The position numbers were made by a program, and so were the translations under genes. From JALOLG01 sp963776935 (GTDB lineage Bacteria; Actinomycetota; Acidimicrobiia; Acidimicrobiales; Ilumatobacteraceae): a DNA stretch of 64,000 bases. The stretch spans positions 1-64,000 of the forward strand of contig CAVZOP010000015.1 of assembly GCA_963776935.1 (NCBI GenBank), written 5' to 3'. The notes beneath the pieces are model-generated. The model made no database searches. It saw only the letters and a list, made by a program, of their open reading frames with translations, and was not told where the DNA came from. Shown here one piece after another: positions 35,772 to 44,572 of the stretch. How positions within the stretch are numbered: position 1 is the first letter of the stretch; the number at the start of each line of letters is the position of its first letter.

Positions 35772-35787
35772 TCAACCCTTTGGTTGA
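35772..35787. promoter_or_regulatory. ArsR copy 2 operator, distal (TCAACC-CTTT-GGTTGA)
   Basis: A perfect 6+4+6 palindrome matching the proximal site. Centre-to-centre distance is 46 bases, so bound dimers could flank a promoter. Confidence 0.65.
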
Positions 35788-35818
35788 AGAAGCGAGCGAT
35801 CTGGTCTCCGGACGCGCC

Positions 35819-35846
35819 GAGGACCCGCGCCGGGGCGCGGGTCCTC
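35819..35846 (-). terminator. Strong hairpin, probable terminator of the beta-helix gene
   Basis: Arms GAGGACCCGCGC and GCGCGGGTCCTC (12 bp, perfect) enclose CGGG. The hairpin lies 85 bases beyond the stop of the minus-strand beta-helix gene and before the ArsR promoter. It has no T-run, as is common in high-GC actinobacteria. Confidence 0.6.
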
Positions 35847-35931
35847 AGGATCAGGCGGGCGACGCTCCGCTTCGTCGGTGTGCGTCACCGACTGGAACGT
35901 GCCGAACCGGCCGTGCCGGCGAGTGCGGCCG

Positions 35932-36831
35932 TCATCGGCAGACCACACCGGTGCAATTGTCGCCGAGGTTGCCGGTGGCCTTGTTGCGGCCGCCGTCGAT
36001 CGTGCCGGCGGGTGCGGCGATGCCGATGCCCTGGTTGGCGATCGCCCGGTTCTGGGTGACGGTCGTGCCGGGCTGGTCGATCGAGATGCCGTGTTCGCCG
36101 TTGGCGATCGCATCGTTGTGCTCGACGATGGCATCGTCGACACCGGTGAGGTCGATGCCGTTGGTGTCGTTGCCGGCGGCGTGGTTGCGTTCGACGACGA
36201 CCTGATCGGATTGCCAGAGGGCCAGGCCGGACGCGGCGTTGCCGATGATGGTGTTGCGCTCGTAGCGGCTGTCGATGGAAGCGATGTCGAAGATCCCGTA
36301 GAGGCCGTTGGCGGTGACGGTGCTGCGCCGCACGGTCATCCCCTCGCTGAAGGTGATCTCGATCCCGTTGCCGTCGTTGCTGATGGCCGTCACCCGGTCC
36401 AGCTCCGTGGCGGCTGAGCGTTCGATGATCGCGCCGAGAACATTGGACTCGACCGTCACACGATCGACGCGACCGCCGGTCGTCTCGAAGAGATGGATGC
36501 CGAACTGGAAGTCGCGGACCGTACCGCGGGTGATACGGATGTCGTCGTGGCCGGCGCTGTTGTCGATGCCGGTCGCGGATCCGGTGCCGTCGATGACGTG
36601 TCCGGCGAGGTCGACCGTGATGCCGGGGGCTCCGACGACGAGGCCAGCGCCGGCACAATCGAGGAGATCGGCGCTGAGACGGATGTCGGCGGTGACGACC
36701 ATCCCACAGGTGACGGGTGTCTCGCCGTCGGCGCTGGTCACGGCGGGTGCGGCGGCGACACCCCCGGCAACTGCGAGTGGCGCGGCCAGCAGTCGCGCGG
36801 TACGGGTGGTGAGGAACGTAAAGGGTTTCAT
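35932..36831 (-). CDS. Secreted right-handed parallel beta-helix protein
   Basis: A 299-residue protein from ATG 36831 (M-K-P-F-T-F-L-T-T-R-T-A-R) with a signal peptide cleaved after about A-V-T-S-A. Repeats of about 22-24 residues with G-I-x-(I/L/V) and N-x-A-x-x-N turns run from residue 60 to the end (G-N-G-I-E-I, L-Y-G-I-F, A-S-G-L-A-L, T-N-G-I-D-L, E-H-G-I-S-I, G-I-G-I-A). This is the PbH1/NosD-type beta-helix of carbohydrate-active or surface proteins. Two Cys near each end (T-C-G-M; N-C-T-G-V-V-C) may form disulfides. No catalytic residues can be assigned. It is a single-gene unit. Confidence 0.82.
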   Translation of the reverse strand: MKPFTFLTTRTARLLAAPLAVAGGVAAAPAVTSADGETPVTCGMVVTADIRLSADLLDCAGAGLVVGAPGITVDLAGHVIDGTGSATGIDNSAGHDDIRITRGTVRDFQFGIHLFETTGGRVDRVTVESNVLGAIIERSAATELDRVTAISNDGNGIEITFSEGMTVRRSTVTANGLYGIFDIASIDSRYERNTIIGNAASGLALWQSDQVVVERNHAAGNDTNGIDLTGVDDAIVEHNDAIANGEHGISIDQPGTTVTQNRAIANQGIGIAAPAGTIDGGRNKATGNLGDNCTGVVCR

Positions 36832-36959
36832 GACCGCAACCCTCGATGAGCCGCATCGCATGGTGCTGACACCCACCTGTCATCCCGGCAGGAGCCGATG
36901 ACAGCGCGACGTGAGCGAACTTGGTCACCCCGACGACGCCGGACAGATTTGTCGGGAGA

Positions 36960-36986
36960 TGTCGAGATCGGTTGGTCGGCTCCGTC
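36960..36986 (+). promoter_or_regulatory. Candidate ECF42-type promoter (TGTCGA-N17-CGTC) for the second DGPF-sigma pair
   Basis: TGTCGA (36960-36965) and CGTC (36983-36986) lie 52 bases before the DGPF-protein start. This repeats the arrangement at 8562-8587 before the first pair, with one base more between the boxes. Confidence 0.5.
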
Positions 36987-37038
36987 CAAGGGGTGAGCGC
37001 GGCCACAATGGACCGCCCATCACCAAGGAGAACCGACG

Positions 37039-37446
37039 ATGGCGAAGTACCTGCTACTCAAGCACTATCGAGGCGCGCCGGAGGCCGTCAACAATGTCCC
37101 GATGGACCAGTGGACACCGGAGGAGGTCGACGCCCACGTGCAGTTCATGCGGGACTTCGCCGACCGACTGGAGGGTTCCGGCGAGTACGTCGACGGTCAG
37201 GCCCTGTCTCCGGACGGGATGTGGGTCCGCTCCGACGGCGCCGGCAAGCCACCGGTGACCGACGGCCCGTTCGCCGAAACGAAGGATCTGATCGCGGGCT
37301 GGATGATCATCGATGTCGAGAGCAAGGCGCGGGCGATCGAACTCGCCGGTGAGCTCTCGTCCGCCCCTGGTGCCGGCGGGAAGCCGATCCACGAGTGGCT
37401 CGAGGTTCGACCGTTCCTCGAGTCCGCTCCGACCGTCACCGAGTGA
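37039..37446 (+). CDS. YCII/DGPF domain protein, copy 2
   Basis: A 135-residue protein with AAGGAG before the ATG. It begins M-A-K-Y-L-L-L-K-H-Y and has the signature V-T-D-G-P-F-A-E-T-K-D near residue 75, then I-I-D-V-E-S-K-A-R-A-I-E-L and the last strand W-L-E-V-R-P-F. It is the counterpart of 8641-9000 but clearly diverged, with an insertion before the DGPF motif. The ECF42 sigma gene starts 10 bases after its stop. Confidence 0.9.
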   Translation: MAKYLLLKHYRGAPEAVNNVPMDQWTPEEVDAHVQFMRDFADRLEGSGEYVDGQALSPDGMWVRSDGAGKPPVTDGPFAETKDLIAGWMIIDVESKARAIELAGELSSAPGAGGKPIHEWLEVRPFLESAPTVTE

Positions 37447-37456
37447 GCGGACCAGC

Positions 37457-38683
37457 ATGTGGGACGGCGTGAACAGGACGGCCGACGTCGACGCGGCACT
37501 GCTGCGTACGTTGGCGCCCGAGGTGCTGAACGTCCTCGTCCGTCGCGGCGCCGATTTCGCGACGGCCGAGGACGCCGTCCAAGACGCGATCCTCAAAGCC
37601 ATCACGGCATGGCGGAACGACCCGCCCCGTGATCCCAAGGGATGGCTGATCACGACGGCGTGGCGCACGTTCATCGACCTCGCCCGCTCTGAGTCCGCCC
37701 GCCGAGGCCGAGAGCTGCGCGTCGAAGCGGAACCACCGGCGGGCGAGGTGCCGAGCGTCGACGACACACTCCGGCTGTACTTCCTGTGCGCGCACCCGGC
37801 GCTCACCCCAGCCTCGGCGGTGGCGCTGACACTGCGTGCCGTGGGCGGGTTGACCACCGCACAGATCGCCCAGGCCTACCTCGTGCCCGAGGCGACGATG
37901 GCGCAGCGCATCAGCCGGGCCAAGCGATCCGTGAGCGACCTCGGCCTCGACCAGCCACGTGACCTCGCGACGGTGATGCACGTGCTCTACCTGGTCTTCA
38001 ACGAGGGGTACTCCGGTGATGTCGACCTCGCCGCGGAGGCGATCCGCCTCACGCGGCAACTCGCCACGACGACCGACGACCCGGAGGTCGCCGGACTACT
38101 TGCGCTGATGCTCCTGCACCACGCTCGCCGTTCTGCGCGGACGCGGCCGGACGGCAGCTTGGTGACGTTGGCCGCGCAAGATCGCAGCCGCTGGGACGTG
38201 GAGCTGATCACCGAGGGGGTCGAGAGGCTGCAATCGGCGCTCGCCCGAGACCAGCTCGGCCCGTATCAGGCCCAGGCCGCGATCGCCGCGCTCCACGCGG
38301 ATGCACGACGTGTGGAGGAGACCGACTGGGTCCAGATCGTCGGCTGGTACGACGAGCTGCTCCGGCTCACAGACACGCCGGTCGTCCGACTCAACCGGGC
38401 CGTCGCCGTCGGCGAGGCCGACGGCGCGCCGGCCGGGCTCGCGGCGCTGGCCGAGGTTGCCGACGACGTCCCGCGTCGCAGCGCCGTCGCCGCTCACCTC
38501 CACGAGCGCAACGGCGATCTCCGCGCCGCGGCGCGCCTGTACGCCGAGGCCGCTCGGGACGCCCCGAGTCTGCAAGAACGGGCCCACCAGGCCCATCAGG
38601 CCGCACGCGTCAACCAGCTCCTGCGCGATCTCGGCCCGATACGACCACCCGCTGAACAACGCAACACCGGACCGGACCATTGA
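37457..38683 (+). CDS. ECF42-type RNA polymerase sigma factor, copy 2
   Basis: A 408-residue protein from ATG 37457. Sigma region 2 spans about residues 10-75 (F-A-T-A-E-D-A-V-Q-D-A-I-L-K-A and G-W-L-I-T-T-A-W-R-T-F-I-D). Region 4 is near residues 115-150 (V-A-L-T-L-R-A-V-G-G-L-T-T-A-Q-I-A-Q-A and E-A-T-M-A-Q-R-I-S-R-A-K). The C-terminal ECF42 extension follows, with V-L-Y-L-V-F-N-E-G-Y and L-N-R-A-V-A-V. It differs clearly from copy 1, so this is not a recent duplication. It is cotranscribed with the DGPF gene and probably autoregulated through 36960. Confidence 0.9.
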   Translation: MWDGVNRTADVDAALLRTLAPEVLNVLVRRGADFATAEDAVQDAILKAITAWRNDPPRDPKGWLITTAWRTFIDLARSESARRGRELRVEAEPPAGEVPSVDDTLRLYFLCAHPALTPASAVALTLRAVGGLTTAQIAQAYLVPEATMAQRISRAKRSVSDLGLDQPRDLATVMHVLYLVFNEGYSGDVDLAAEAIRLTRQLATTTDDPEVAGLLALMLLHHARRSARTRPDGSLVTLAAQDRSRWDVELITEGVERLQSALARDQLGPYQAQAAIAALHADARRVEETDWVQIVGWYDELLRLTDTPVVRLNRAVAVGEADGAPAGLAALAEVADDVPRRSAVAAHLHERNGDLRAAARLYAEAARDAPSLQERAHQAHQAARVNQLLRDLGPIRPPAEQRNTGPDH

Positions 38684-38805
38684 CGGAACGTCGCCCGGTG
38701 TTCGTCCACGTGTACATCGGGCAAGGGCGCACCGATCTGGATCCGCCGACCCTGCTCACCCGACGAGACACCTTCCTCGCCGCCGCCCTCGACAACATCG
38801 GATAG
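38680..38805 (+). CDS. Possible 41-residue ORF overlapping the sigma factor stop
   Basis: A TTG overlapping the sigma TGA opens an ORF reading T-E-R-R-P-V-F-V-H-V-Y-I-G-Q-G, then D-P-P-T-L-L-T-R-R-D-T-F-L-A-A-A-L, and stops at 38805. Overlap with the operon and an alternating hydrophobic strand make it plausible as a small protein. I recognise no family, and chance cannot be excluded. Confidence 0.25.
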   Translation: MTERRPVFVHVYIGQGRTDLDPPTLLTRRDTFLAAALDNIG

Positions 38806-38971
38806 CTCGGCGCCGGCGACGCCGCGTCGGGGTCCGCCTCCGCCGGACCGCCATCCGGCGAGCTGTTACCATCGATCCACGCCGGCAGCTCGAGGGGGGC
38901 TCGGAAGCGTGCCGCTTGCCCGCAGCGTTGACGGTCGCCATCCATGAACGCAACGGTGAGGAGGCCGTCTC

Positions 38972-39965
38972 ATGAAGCTCGCGTTGTACCTGCCGAACTT
39001 CCGCGACAAGGTGACCGTCAAGGAGCTCGAGGATCTCACCGGCCTCGCCGAGGAGCTCGACTTCGACTCCGTCTGGACGCTCGACCGGATCGTCGTCCCC
39101 GAGTCCTCCGATCGTGCGGAGCTCCAATACTCGTTCGGCATGATGAACGAGTTCCCGAAGGCATTGCCGGTGTCTTCCCGCGGTGAGTGGCTCCAAGGTT
39201 GGCCGCTCATCCCCTGGCTCGCCGCGAAGACGACCAAGGTTCGCATCGGCATGAGCATCACCGACACGCCATACCGCGCGCCCGGCGTCCTGGCCGCGGA
39301 GATCGCCACCGTCGACCACCTCTCGAACGGCAGGGTCAACGTGGGCGTGGGGTCGGGCTGGATGCCCGAGGAGTTCGCCGCGGCGAGCGCCTCGCACATC
39401 TTCCCCAAGCGCCACAAGCACGTGCGCGAGACGATCGAGATCATGCAAGGCATCTGGACGAACGATCTGTTCGAGTACCACGGCGAGTTCGCCGACTTCG
39501 AGACATGCGGCTTCGGAGCGAAGCCGGTACAGCAGCCGCACCCGCCGATCTTCTTCAGCGGGCTCAAGGACCCGAAGCGCTCGGCGAACCGCATCGCCAA
39601 CGTACGGCCTGTCGGGCTGGATCGGGATCCAGGACACGCCGGACGAGCTCGAGCAGTGGCGCGGCGCCATCCAGCGCGAGCTCGACGAGCTCGGGAGCTC
39701 GCGTTCGATCGACGACCTCGAGATCTGCAGCATGATCTGGTTCGTCATCACCGACGACGAGACCGATCAGACGCCGCAGGGCAAAGGCAGCAATCTGATG
39801 GTGGGCACGGCGGCGCAGATCACCGACAACCTCAAGCGATACAAGGAAGCCGGGCTCACGATGCCGCTCCTCTGGCCGCCGTTCCAGGATGTGCCGGTTG
39901 CGAAGACGCTCGACGATCTCAAGCGACTGAAGGACGAGATCATGCCCAAGGTCGACGCGATCTGA
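38972..39965 (+). CDS. LLM-class F420-dependent oxidoreductase (one frameshift)
   Basis: ATG 38972 opens M-K-L-A-L-Y-L-P-N-F-R, then D-F-D-S-V-W-T-L-D-R, T-D-T-P-Y-R-A-P-G-V-L-A-A-E-I-A-T-V-D-H-L-S-N-G-R-V and G-V-G-S-G-W-M-P-E-E-F, the luciferase-like fold and F420-binding segments. The frame shifts at about 39605 (one base too many or two too few) and continues G-L-S-G-W-I-G-I-Q-D-T-P-D-E-L to 39965. Restored length is about 330 residues, normal for the family. Such enzymes use reduced coenzyme F420 (or FMNH2) in hydride transfers on varied substrates. It stands alone, with a possible GAGGAGG site before the start. Confidence 0.85.
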
Positions 39966-39999
39966 CCGCGCACCGCCGTGGGTGAATGAACCCGCTCCG

Positions 40000-41157
40000 T
40001 CAACGCGCTGGTGCGATCGCGCTGTGACGACTCGCGGCGAGCGCACCGAGCCGGCGGAGGTCCTCGATCAGGGCCGCGGTGCGATCGCGGTGTCGTGGTA
40101 GCAACAAGCCGTAGGCGAGCGCGAGCAGCTTCGAACCACGCAGCACTGTGAACGACTGCTCGATCTGCGTCGCGTTGCCCGTGCGTTGGAGTCGGATCGT
40201 CCACTCGGTGCTGTCGGGGTAGAGCGCACTCGGGACGGTGCGCCACACCAGTTCGTACGGCGTGGCCGTGACGATCTCGCAGACGCGACCCCAGCGGAAG
40301 ATCCCCTGCTTGTTCCTGCCCCGGAACCGCGCTCCCGGCGTGGCCGCCGTCGCCCCGCCGAGCCAGGCGACGCCAACGCACTCATGGCTCCATTCGCCGA
40401 CGCGGGTGACGTCACGCACGACATCCCACACCGCGTCGAGATCGGCGTCGACGGAAACCCGGCACCGGCCACTCCGCTGGACGCTGCGACTGCGTCGGTC
40501 AGGAGGAGCCCAGCAGCCGGCTGCCTTGCGCCGATACGACCCCGCGAATCCGTGCAGGAGGATGAATCGAGGGACCGCCGGAACGAGGCGGACGACGCGC
40601 TCGCGGTCCTCCGGGCTGGCATCGTCGATGAGCCAGTGACCCTCGAATCCGAGCTGGGCGAACGACTTTCCCTGGAGGTTGTATTGCTCCTCCAGGTCTT
40701 GCCACTCCGATTCGGTGACTACCGACGAGACCACCGGCATCATCTCGGTTTCCTCGCGGTCGAGGTGGGGCAGCAGCACGTCCGAGAGACTCGTCAGCGC
40801 CGCGAGCAAACGCTGGTCCGGGCTGCCTGCATCGGCTGAGCCGCTGGCCGCGGCCTCGACCGCCGCGATCGCCGACGCCACCGCGCGATGATCAGCATCC
40901 ATCGCGTCGAGCAGTTCGGCCGCGTCTGGATCTCGTTCGCGCACGAGTGGGTAGAGACCGTCGTCCTCCGACCGGTGGTGAGCGTGAAGGAACGACATCA
41001 TCCATTCGAGGTGGCGGGCGATCGCGACCTGTTGGTCGTGCGGTGGGGGCGGATCGGCGTTCAGTGTGGTCTCGGCGCGATGCAAGTCGCGCCGGAATGC
41101 CTGATGGACGATGCGCATCATGCTCGTGTCGGCAGGCGCCTCCGTCTTTGATGTCAT
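40000..41157 (-). CDS. Hemerythrin-like (HHE) domain fused to an SRPBCC domain
   Basis: A 385-residue protein from ATG 41157, overlapping the TetR stop by four bases. Residues 10-160 are a hemerythrin-like four-helix bundle with diiron ligands in H-A-H-H-R-S-E-D-D, D-A-D-H-R-A-V and L-P-H-L-D-R-E-E-T-E. A linker with Y-R-R-K-A-A leads to an SRPBCC/polyketide-cyclase-like domain (about residues 230-380) with V-S-V-D-A-D-L-D-A-V-W-D-V-V and V-G-E-W-S-H-E-C. The first domain could bind O2 or NO or store iron; the second binds a hydrophobic ligand. The R-S-R-S-V-Q-R-S-G-R joint looks unlike either domain, so a local double frameshift is possible. Confidence 0.82.
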   Translation of the reverse strand: MTSKTEAPADTSMMRIVHQAFRRDLHRAETTLNADPPPPHDQQVAIARHLEWMMSFLHAHHRSEDDGLYPLVRERDPDAAELLDAMDADHRAVASAIAAVEAAASGSADAGSPDQRLLAALTSLSDVLLPHLDREETEMMPVVSSVVTESEWQDLEEQYNLQGKSFAQLGFEGHWLIDDASPEDRERVVRLVPAVPRFILLHGFAGSYRRKAAGCWAPPDRRSRSVQRSGRCRVSVDADLDAVWDVVRDVTRVGEWSHECVGVAWLGGATAATPGARFRGRNKQGIFRWGRVCEIVTATPYELVWRTVPSALYPDSTEWTIRLQRTGNATQIEQSFTVLRGSKLLALAYGLLLPRHRDRTAALIEDLRRLGALAASRHSAIAPAR

Positions 41158-41843
41158 CGACGAGCCTTTCCTTCGCTCGAGGAGCGCGGTACGGCGCGCT
41201 CCAACATCTCGGTCATCCAGGTCTGGTACTGGTCGGCAGACCAACCGGACGATTCCACGAGCAGGAGGTAGACCTCCGGACTCGTGAGCGCCCACACGCC
41301 GTCGCGGTCGGCCTCGTCCACCGCACCACCGACAACCAGCTCGACCGCCGCTGCCACGTCACGCCGCTGACGTTCGCGTGTTGCATCGAGCATGGTGGCG
41401 ATCTCCTGATCACTGCTCGCCGCCTCGCGGAGCACCTTGGCGAAGGCCGCTGTGCGCACGTGAACGCCCGCCACGAGGCGCGCCGCGGCGGTGATCCGGT
41501 CGCGTCGGCTGCCCTGTCCGATGGCCGCGAACTCGGCGCGCTCGGCCAATGCGATGGGCTGGTCGTCACCGACGACAGCCACGTCGACGACCGCCTGGAA
41601 CAGGGCGCGCTTGGACGGGAAGTAGGCGTAGACGGTCTCCGTCGCAACGCCAGCCTCGGCGGCGATGTCACGCATCCCTGTACCTGTCCACCCGGACGTG
41701 GTGAAGAGTCGTCGCGCCGCCGCCAGCAGCGCCATCCGTGTCTCGGCGGCCCGCTGCTCCCGCAGCGGCGACCGATACTCCCGCCTCGTGACTGGCGATT
41801 CAGCCCCTTCGGCGCCTGGCGCCACCGGACGAGCTCGGCTCAT
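41154..41843 (-). CDS. TetR-family transcriptional regulator
   Basis: A 229-residue regulator. The N-terminal HTH has R-M-A-L-L-A-A-A-R-R-L-F-T-T-S-G-W, M-R-D-I-A-A-E-A-G-V-A-T-E-T-V-Y-A-Y-F-P-S-K-R-A-L-F (residues about 35-80), a textbook TetR pattern. The C-terminal ligand domain is helical. It is the first gene of a two-gene operon with the hemerythrin-SRPBCC protein and probably represses it. The promoter lies in 41844-41968, an AT-rich region shared with the divergent cyclase-ATPase gene. Confidence 0.9.
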   Translation of the reverse strand: MSRARPVAPGAEGAESPVTRREYRSPLREQRAAETRMALLAAARRLFTTSGWTGTGMRDIAAEAGVATETVYAYFPSKRALFQAVVDVAVVGDDQPIALAERAEFAAIGQGSRRDRITAAARLVAGVHVRTAAFAKVLREAASSDQEIATMLDATRERQRRDVAAAVELVVGGAVDEADRDGVWALTSPEVYLLLVESSGWSADQYQTWMTEMLERAVPRSSSEGKARR

Positions 41844-41968
41844 CCGACGATGATTAGCACAACTCGATATTGACTACAAGTCTGTCCTAACGATTTATCG
41901 GGATTCGAAGACCCGCGAGGACTGACCACGCAGAACGCTTGCTCGTCGTCGGGCACGATACTGAAGGG

Positions 41969-44572
41969 GTGGCACGGACGGCCGGGGCTCTCCCGTCGGG
42001 ACTGGTGACCTTCGTGTTCACCGACATCGAGGCGTCGACACAGTTGCTCAGGCGCATCGGCGACCGGTATCCGCCACTGTTGGAGCGGCATCAGGAGATC
42101 CTCCGGGCGGCGTGGACGGCGTGGGGCGGCTGCGAGGTCAAGACGGACGGAGACTCGTTCTTCGTCGCCTTCTCGGTTGCGATGGCCGCCATCGAAGCGT
42201 GTGCCCAGGCACAGCGTGATCTCACAGCCGAGCCGTGGCCGGCCGACGCGGTGATCCGGGTTCGAATCGGGGTTCATTCGGGCATCGCCTCGCCACACGG
42301 GGATGATTACATCGCGCTCGCCGTGCACCAGGCGGCGCGAGTGGTGGACGCCGGGCACGGCGGCCAGATCGTGGTGTCCGCCGAGACAGCCGAGCAGGTG
42401 AGCGGTGCGACCCGCCAGACGCTCGTACCGCTCGGTCGCTATCGGGTCCGTGACTTCGATGACCCTGTCGAGTTGTTCCAGGTCGCGGCGCCGGACGTCC
42501 CGGCTCAGTTCCCTCCGCTCCGTGTTCTCCCGGCCGACCGGCACAATCTCGTCGGGGCGCCGACCACGATCGTCGGGCGGGCCGACGATCTCCGCGCGCT
42601 GGCCGACCTCGTCGCGGGATCCCGGCTCGTGAGCGTCGTCGGACCGGGCGGTCTCGGCAAGACCCGTCTGGTCACCGAATACGGGATCCGATGCGCCACC
42701 GACTGGGAACACGGCGTCTGGTTCGTCGACCTCGCACCGATCCGCGACCCGGCGCTCGTCGCCCGGACAGTCGCCGACGCGGTCGCCGCGCCGGAGAGTG
42801 TCGACCGGGACGTACTGGCCACCGTGCTGCACCATCTCCGGGATCGCAGAGCCTTGCTGATCATGGACAACTGCGAGCACCTCACCGTCGGCGTCGCGCG
42901 GCATGTCGATGACCTCCTACGCGCGTGTCCTGGGGTGCAGGTGGTGGCGACGAGTCGTGAACCGCTCGGCCTGCGCGGCGAGCGGATCTGGCGTCTCGCG
43001 TCGCTCGCATCGGACGATGCGGCCGTGCAGCTGTTCTGTGATCGAGCGGGTCTCACGAGCACACCCGACGACTCGCTGCGGGCGACGGTGGTAGAGCTCT
43101 GCCGGCTCCTCGACCGCCTCCCACTCGCGATCGAGCTGGCGGCCGCCCGCTGCGACGTGCTCGCTCCCGCCGAGATCCTCGCCCGGCTGGGCGGGCAGCC
43201 GACGCTCCTGCGCAGCGACGATCCAACGATCAGCGCCCGCCAGCGCAGCCTCGACGACACGATCTCGTGGAGCCACGAGCTCCTCAGCGCGGACGAACAG
43301 ATCGCCTTCCGTCGCCTCGGCGTGTTCGCCGCCGGCTTCGGGCTCGAAGCATCGACCGCCGCCGTCGCCGACGACGACATCGACCCGTATGACGTCCCTG
43401 AGCTCGTTTGGTCGCTCGTGTCCAAGTCACTCGTGGTGAGCGAACCAGCGGCCGGATCGACTCGCTACAGGATGCTCGACACTGTCCGCGCGTACGCCCA
43501 GCGACGGCTGGCCCGATCCGGCGAACTGGCCCCGGTCGCGGTTCGGCTCGGGCGGTTCTACGTGGACTCGTACGGACCACAGCTCGAAAAGGCCGACGCC
43601 GAACTGCTCGCCGGACGAGCTCGTGAGACCGACAACGTCCGCGCGCTCATCCCGATGGTCACTGCACACGACGAGGAGTTGGCGCAGCACCTCGCGTGCA
43701 CGGTCGTCGTGAGCCATCGTCGTGACGCACCGCGGACGAGCGGCGACGAAGGTCTTCGGTTCCTCGATCAGCTGACGGCCCGCACGCCGATCAGAGCAGC
43801 GCTGCTCCTCGAAGTCGTCATGCTGGCCGTCGACCAAGGTCTCATCGAGGTCGCCGCCGATCTGCTCGACGAAGCCGCGCTCCTCGCCGCCGACGTCGGC
43901 AGTCCACCGTGGGTCGACGGTCGGATCGATCAGTTGCGCGGCGTCGTCGCGATTCATCGGGGCGACTTGGAGGACGCACGTTCCATCGCGCGCGCCGCGC
44001 TTGCTCGCACGCCGAGCCCGGTCGCCCGGTCTCGCCTGCTCAACGTGCTGTGCATGGCGGCCAGCGAGGCGAGTGGTTTCGACGAAGCACGCGAGGCGGC
44101 ACTGGGATCACTCGAGATCGCCACGCGACTCGGCAACATCGAAACCTGCGCCGTGGACCTCGGGAACCTCGCCGAGCTCGAACTGCTCGCCGGAAACCCT
44201 CACACCGCCGCTCGCCACCAGTTGGAATGCCTCGCCATCGCGCTCGAGCTCGGTTCGCTCCGAGAGGTCACCTCGTCCTGGGTCGTTGCTGCCCGCCTCG
44301 CCGCCATGAGCGGTGATTGGGAAACCGCGACACGACTGCAGAGCGCGTCCGACGTGACCATGGCGCGGATCGGACTGTCGTTGTACCCGATGGACCGCGC
44401 CGTGTGCGACGAGCTCCTCGCCGAGGCGCCGACGCACACCGGGTCATCCCAATTCGACACCCAGCGCGAAATCGGCCGATCACTCGCCGTCACCGATGCC
44501 ACCGACGAGGCTCAGCGCGTCCTCACGACGGTCGCCGACGCCGATCATCGCGGAACAACACGGCCATCATGA
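41969..44572 (+). CDS. Adenylate/guanylate cyclase domain fused to an AfsR-like ATPase, large regulator
   Basis: An 867-residue protein. GTG 41969 is taken as start because the cyclase domain begins 12 residues later; a TTG at 41939 is the alternative. The class III cyclase domain (residues about 10-170) has V-T-F-V-F-T-D-I-E-A-S-T and G-C-E-V-K-T-D-G-D-S-F-F, supplying the two metal-binding Asp. A second part is an NB-ARC/STAND ATPase with I-V-G-R, Walker A G-P-G-G-L-G-K-T and L-L-I-M-D-N-C-E-H-L, then TPR-like helices. Similar proteins act as signal-dependent transcription regulators, though no C-terminal LuxR domain is seen here. The end overlaps the convergent MFS fragment by 50 bases, so the 3' end may be lost. 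Confidence 0.85.
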   Translation: MARTAGALPSGLVTFVFTDIEASTQLLRRIGDRYPPLLERHQEILRAAWTAWGGCEVKTDGDSFFVAFSVAMAAIEACAQAQRDLTAEPWPADAVIRVRIGVHSGIASPHGDDYIALAVHQAARVVDAGHGGQIVVSAETAEQVSGATRQTLVPLGRYRVRDFDDPVELFQVAAPDVPAQFPPLRVLPADRHNLVGAPTTIVGRADDLRALADLVAGSRLVSVVGPGGLGKTRLVTEYGIRCATDWEHGVWFVDLAPIRDPALVARTVADAVAAPESVDRDVLATVLHHLRDRRALLIMDNCEHLTVGVARHVDDLLRACPGVQVVATSREPLGLRGERIWRLASLASDDAAVQLFCDRAGLTSTPDDSLRATVVELCRLLDRLPLAIELAAARCDVLAPAEILARLGGQPTLLRSDDPTISARQRSLDDTISWSHELLSADEQIAFRRLGVFAAGFGLEASTAAVADDDIDPYDVPELVWSLVSKSLVVSEPAAGSTRYRMLDTVRAYAQRRLARSGELAPVAVRLGRFYVDSYGPQLEKADAELLAGRARETDNVRALIPMVTAHDEELAQHLACTVVVSHRRDAPRTSGDEGLRFLDQLTARTPIRAALLLEVVMLAVDQGLIEVAADLLDEAALLAADVGSPPWVDGRIDQLRGVVAIHRGDLEDARSIARAALARTPSPVARSRLLNVLCMAASEASGFDEAREAALGSLEIATRLGNIETCAVDLGNLAELELLAGNPHTAARHQLECLAIALELGSLREVTSSWVVAARLAAMSGDWETATRLQSASDVTMARIGLSLYPMDRAVCDELLAEAPTHTGSSQFDTQREIGRSLAVTDATDEAQRVLTTVADADHRGTTRPS

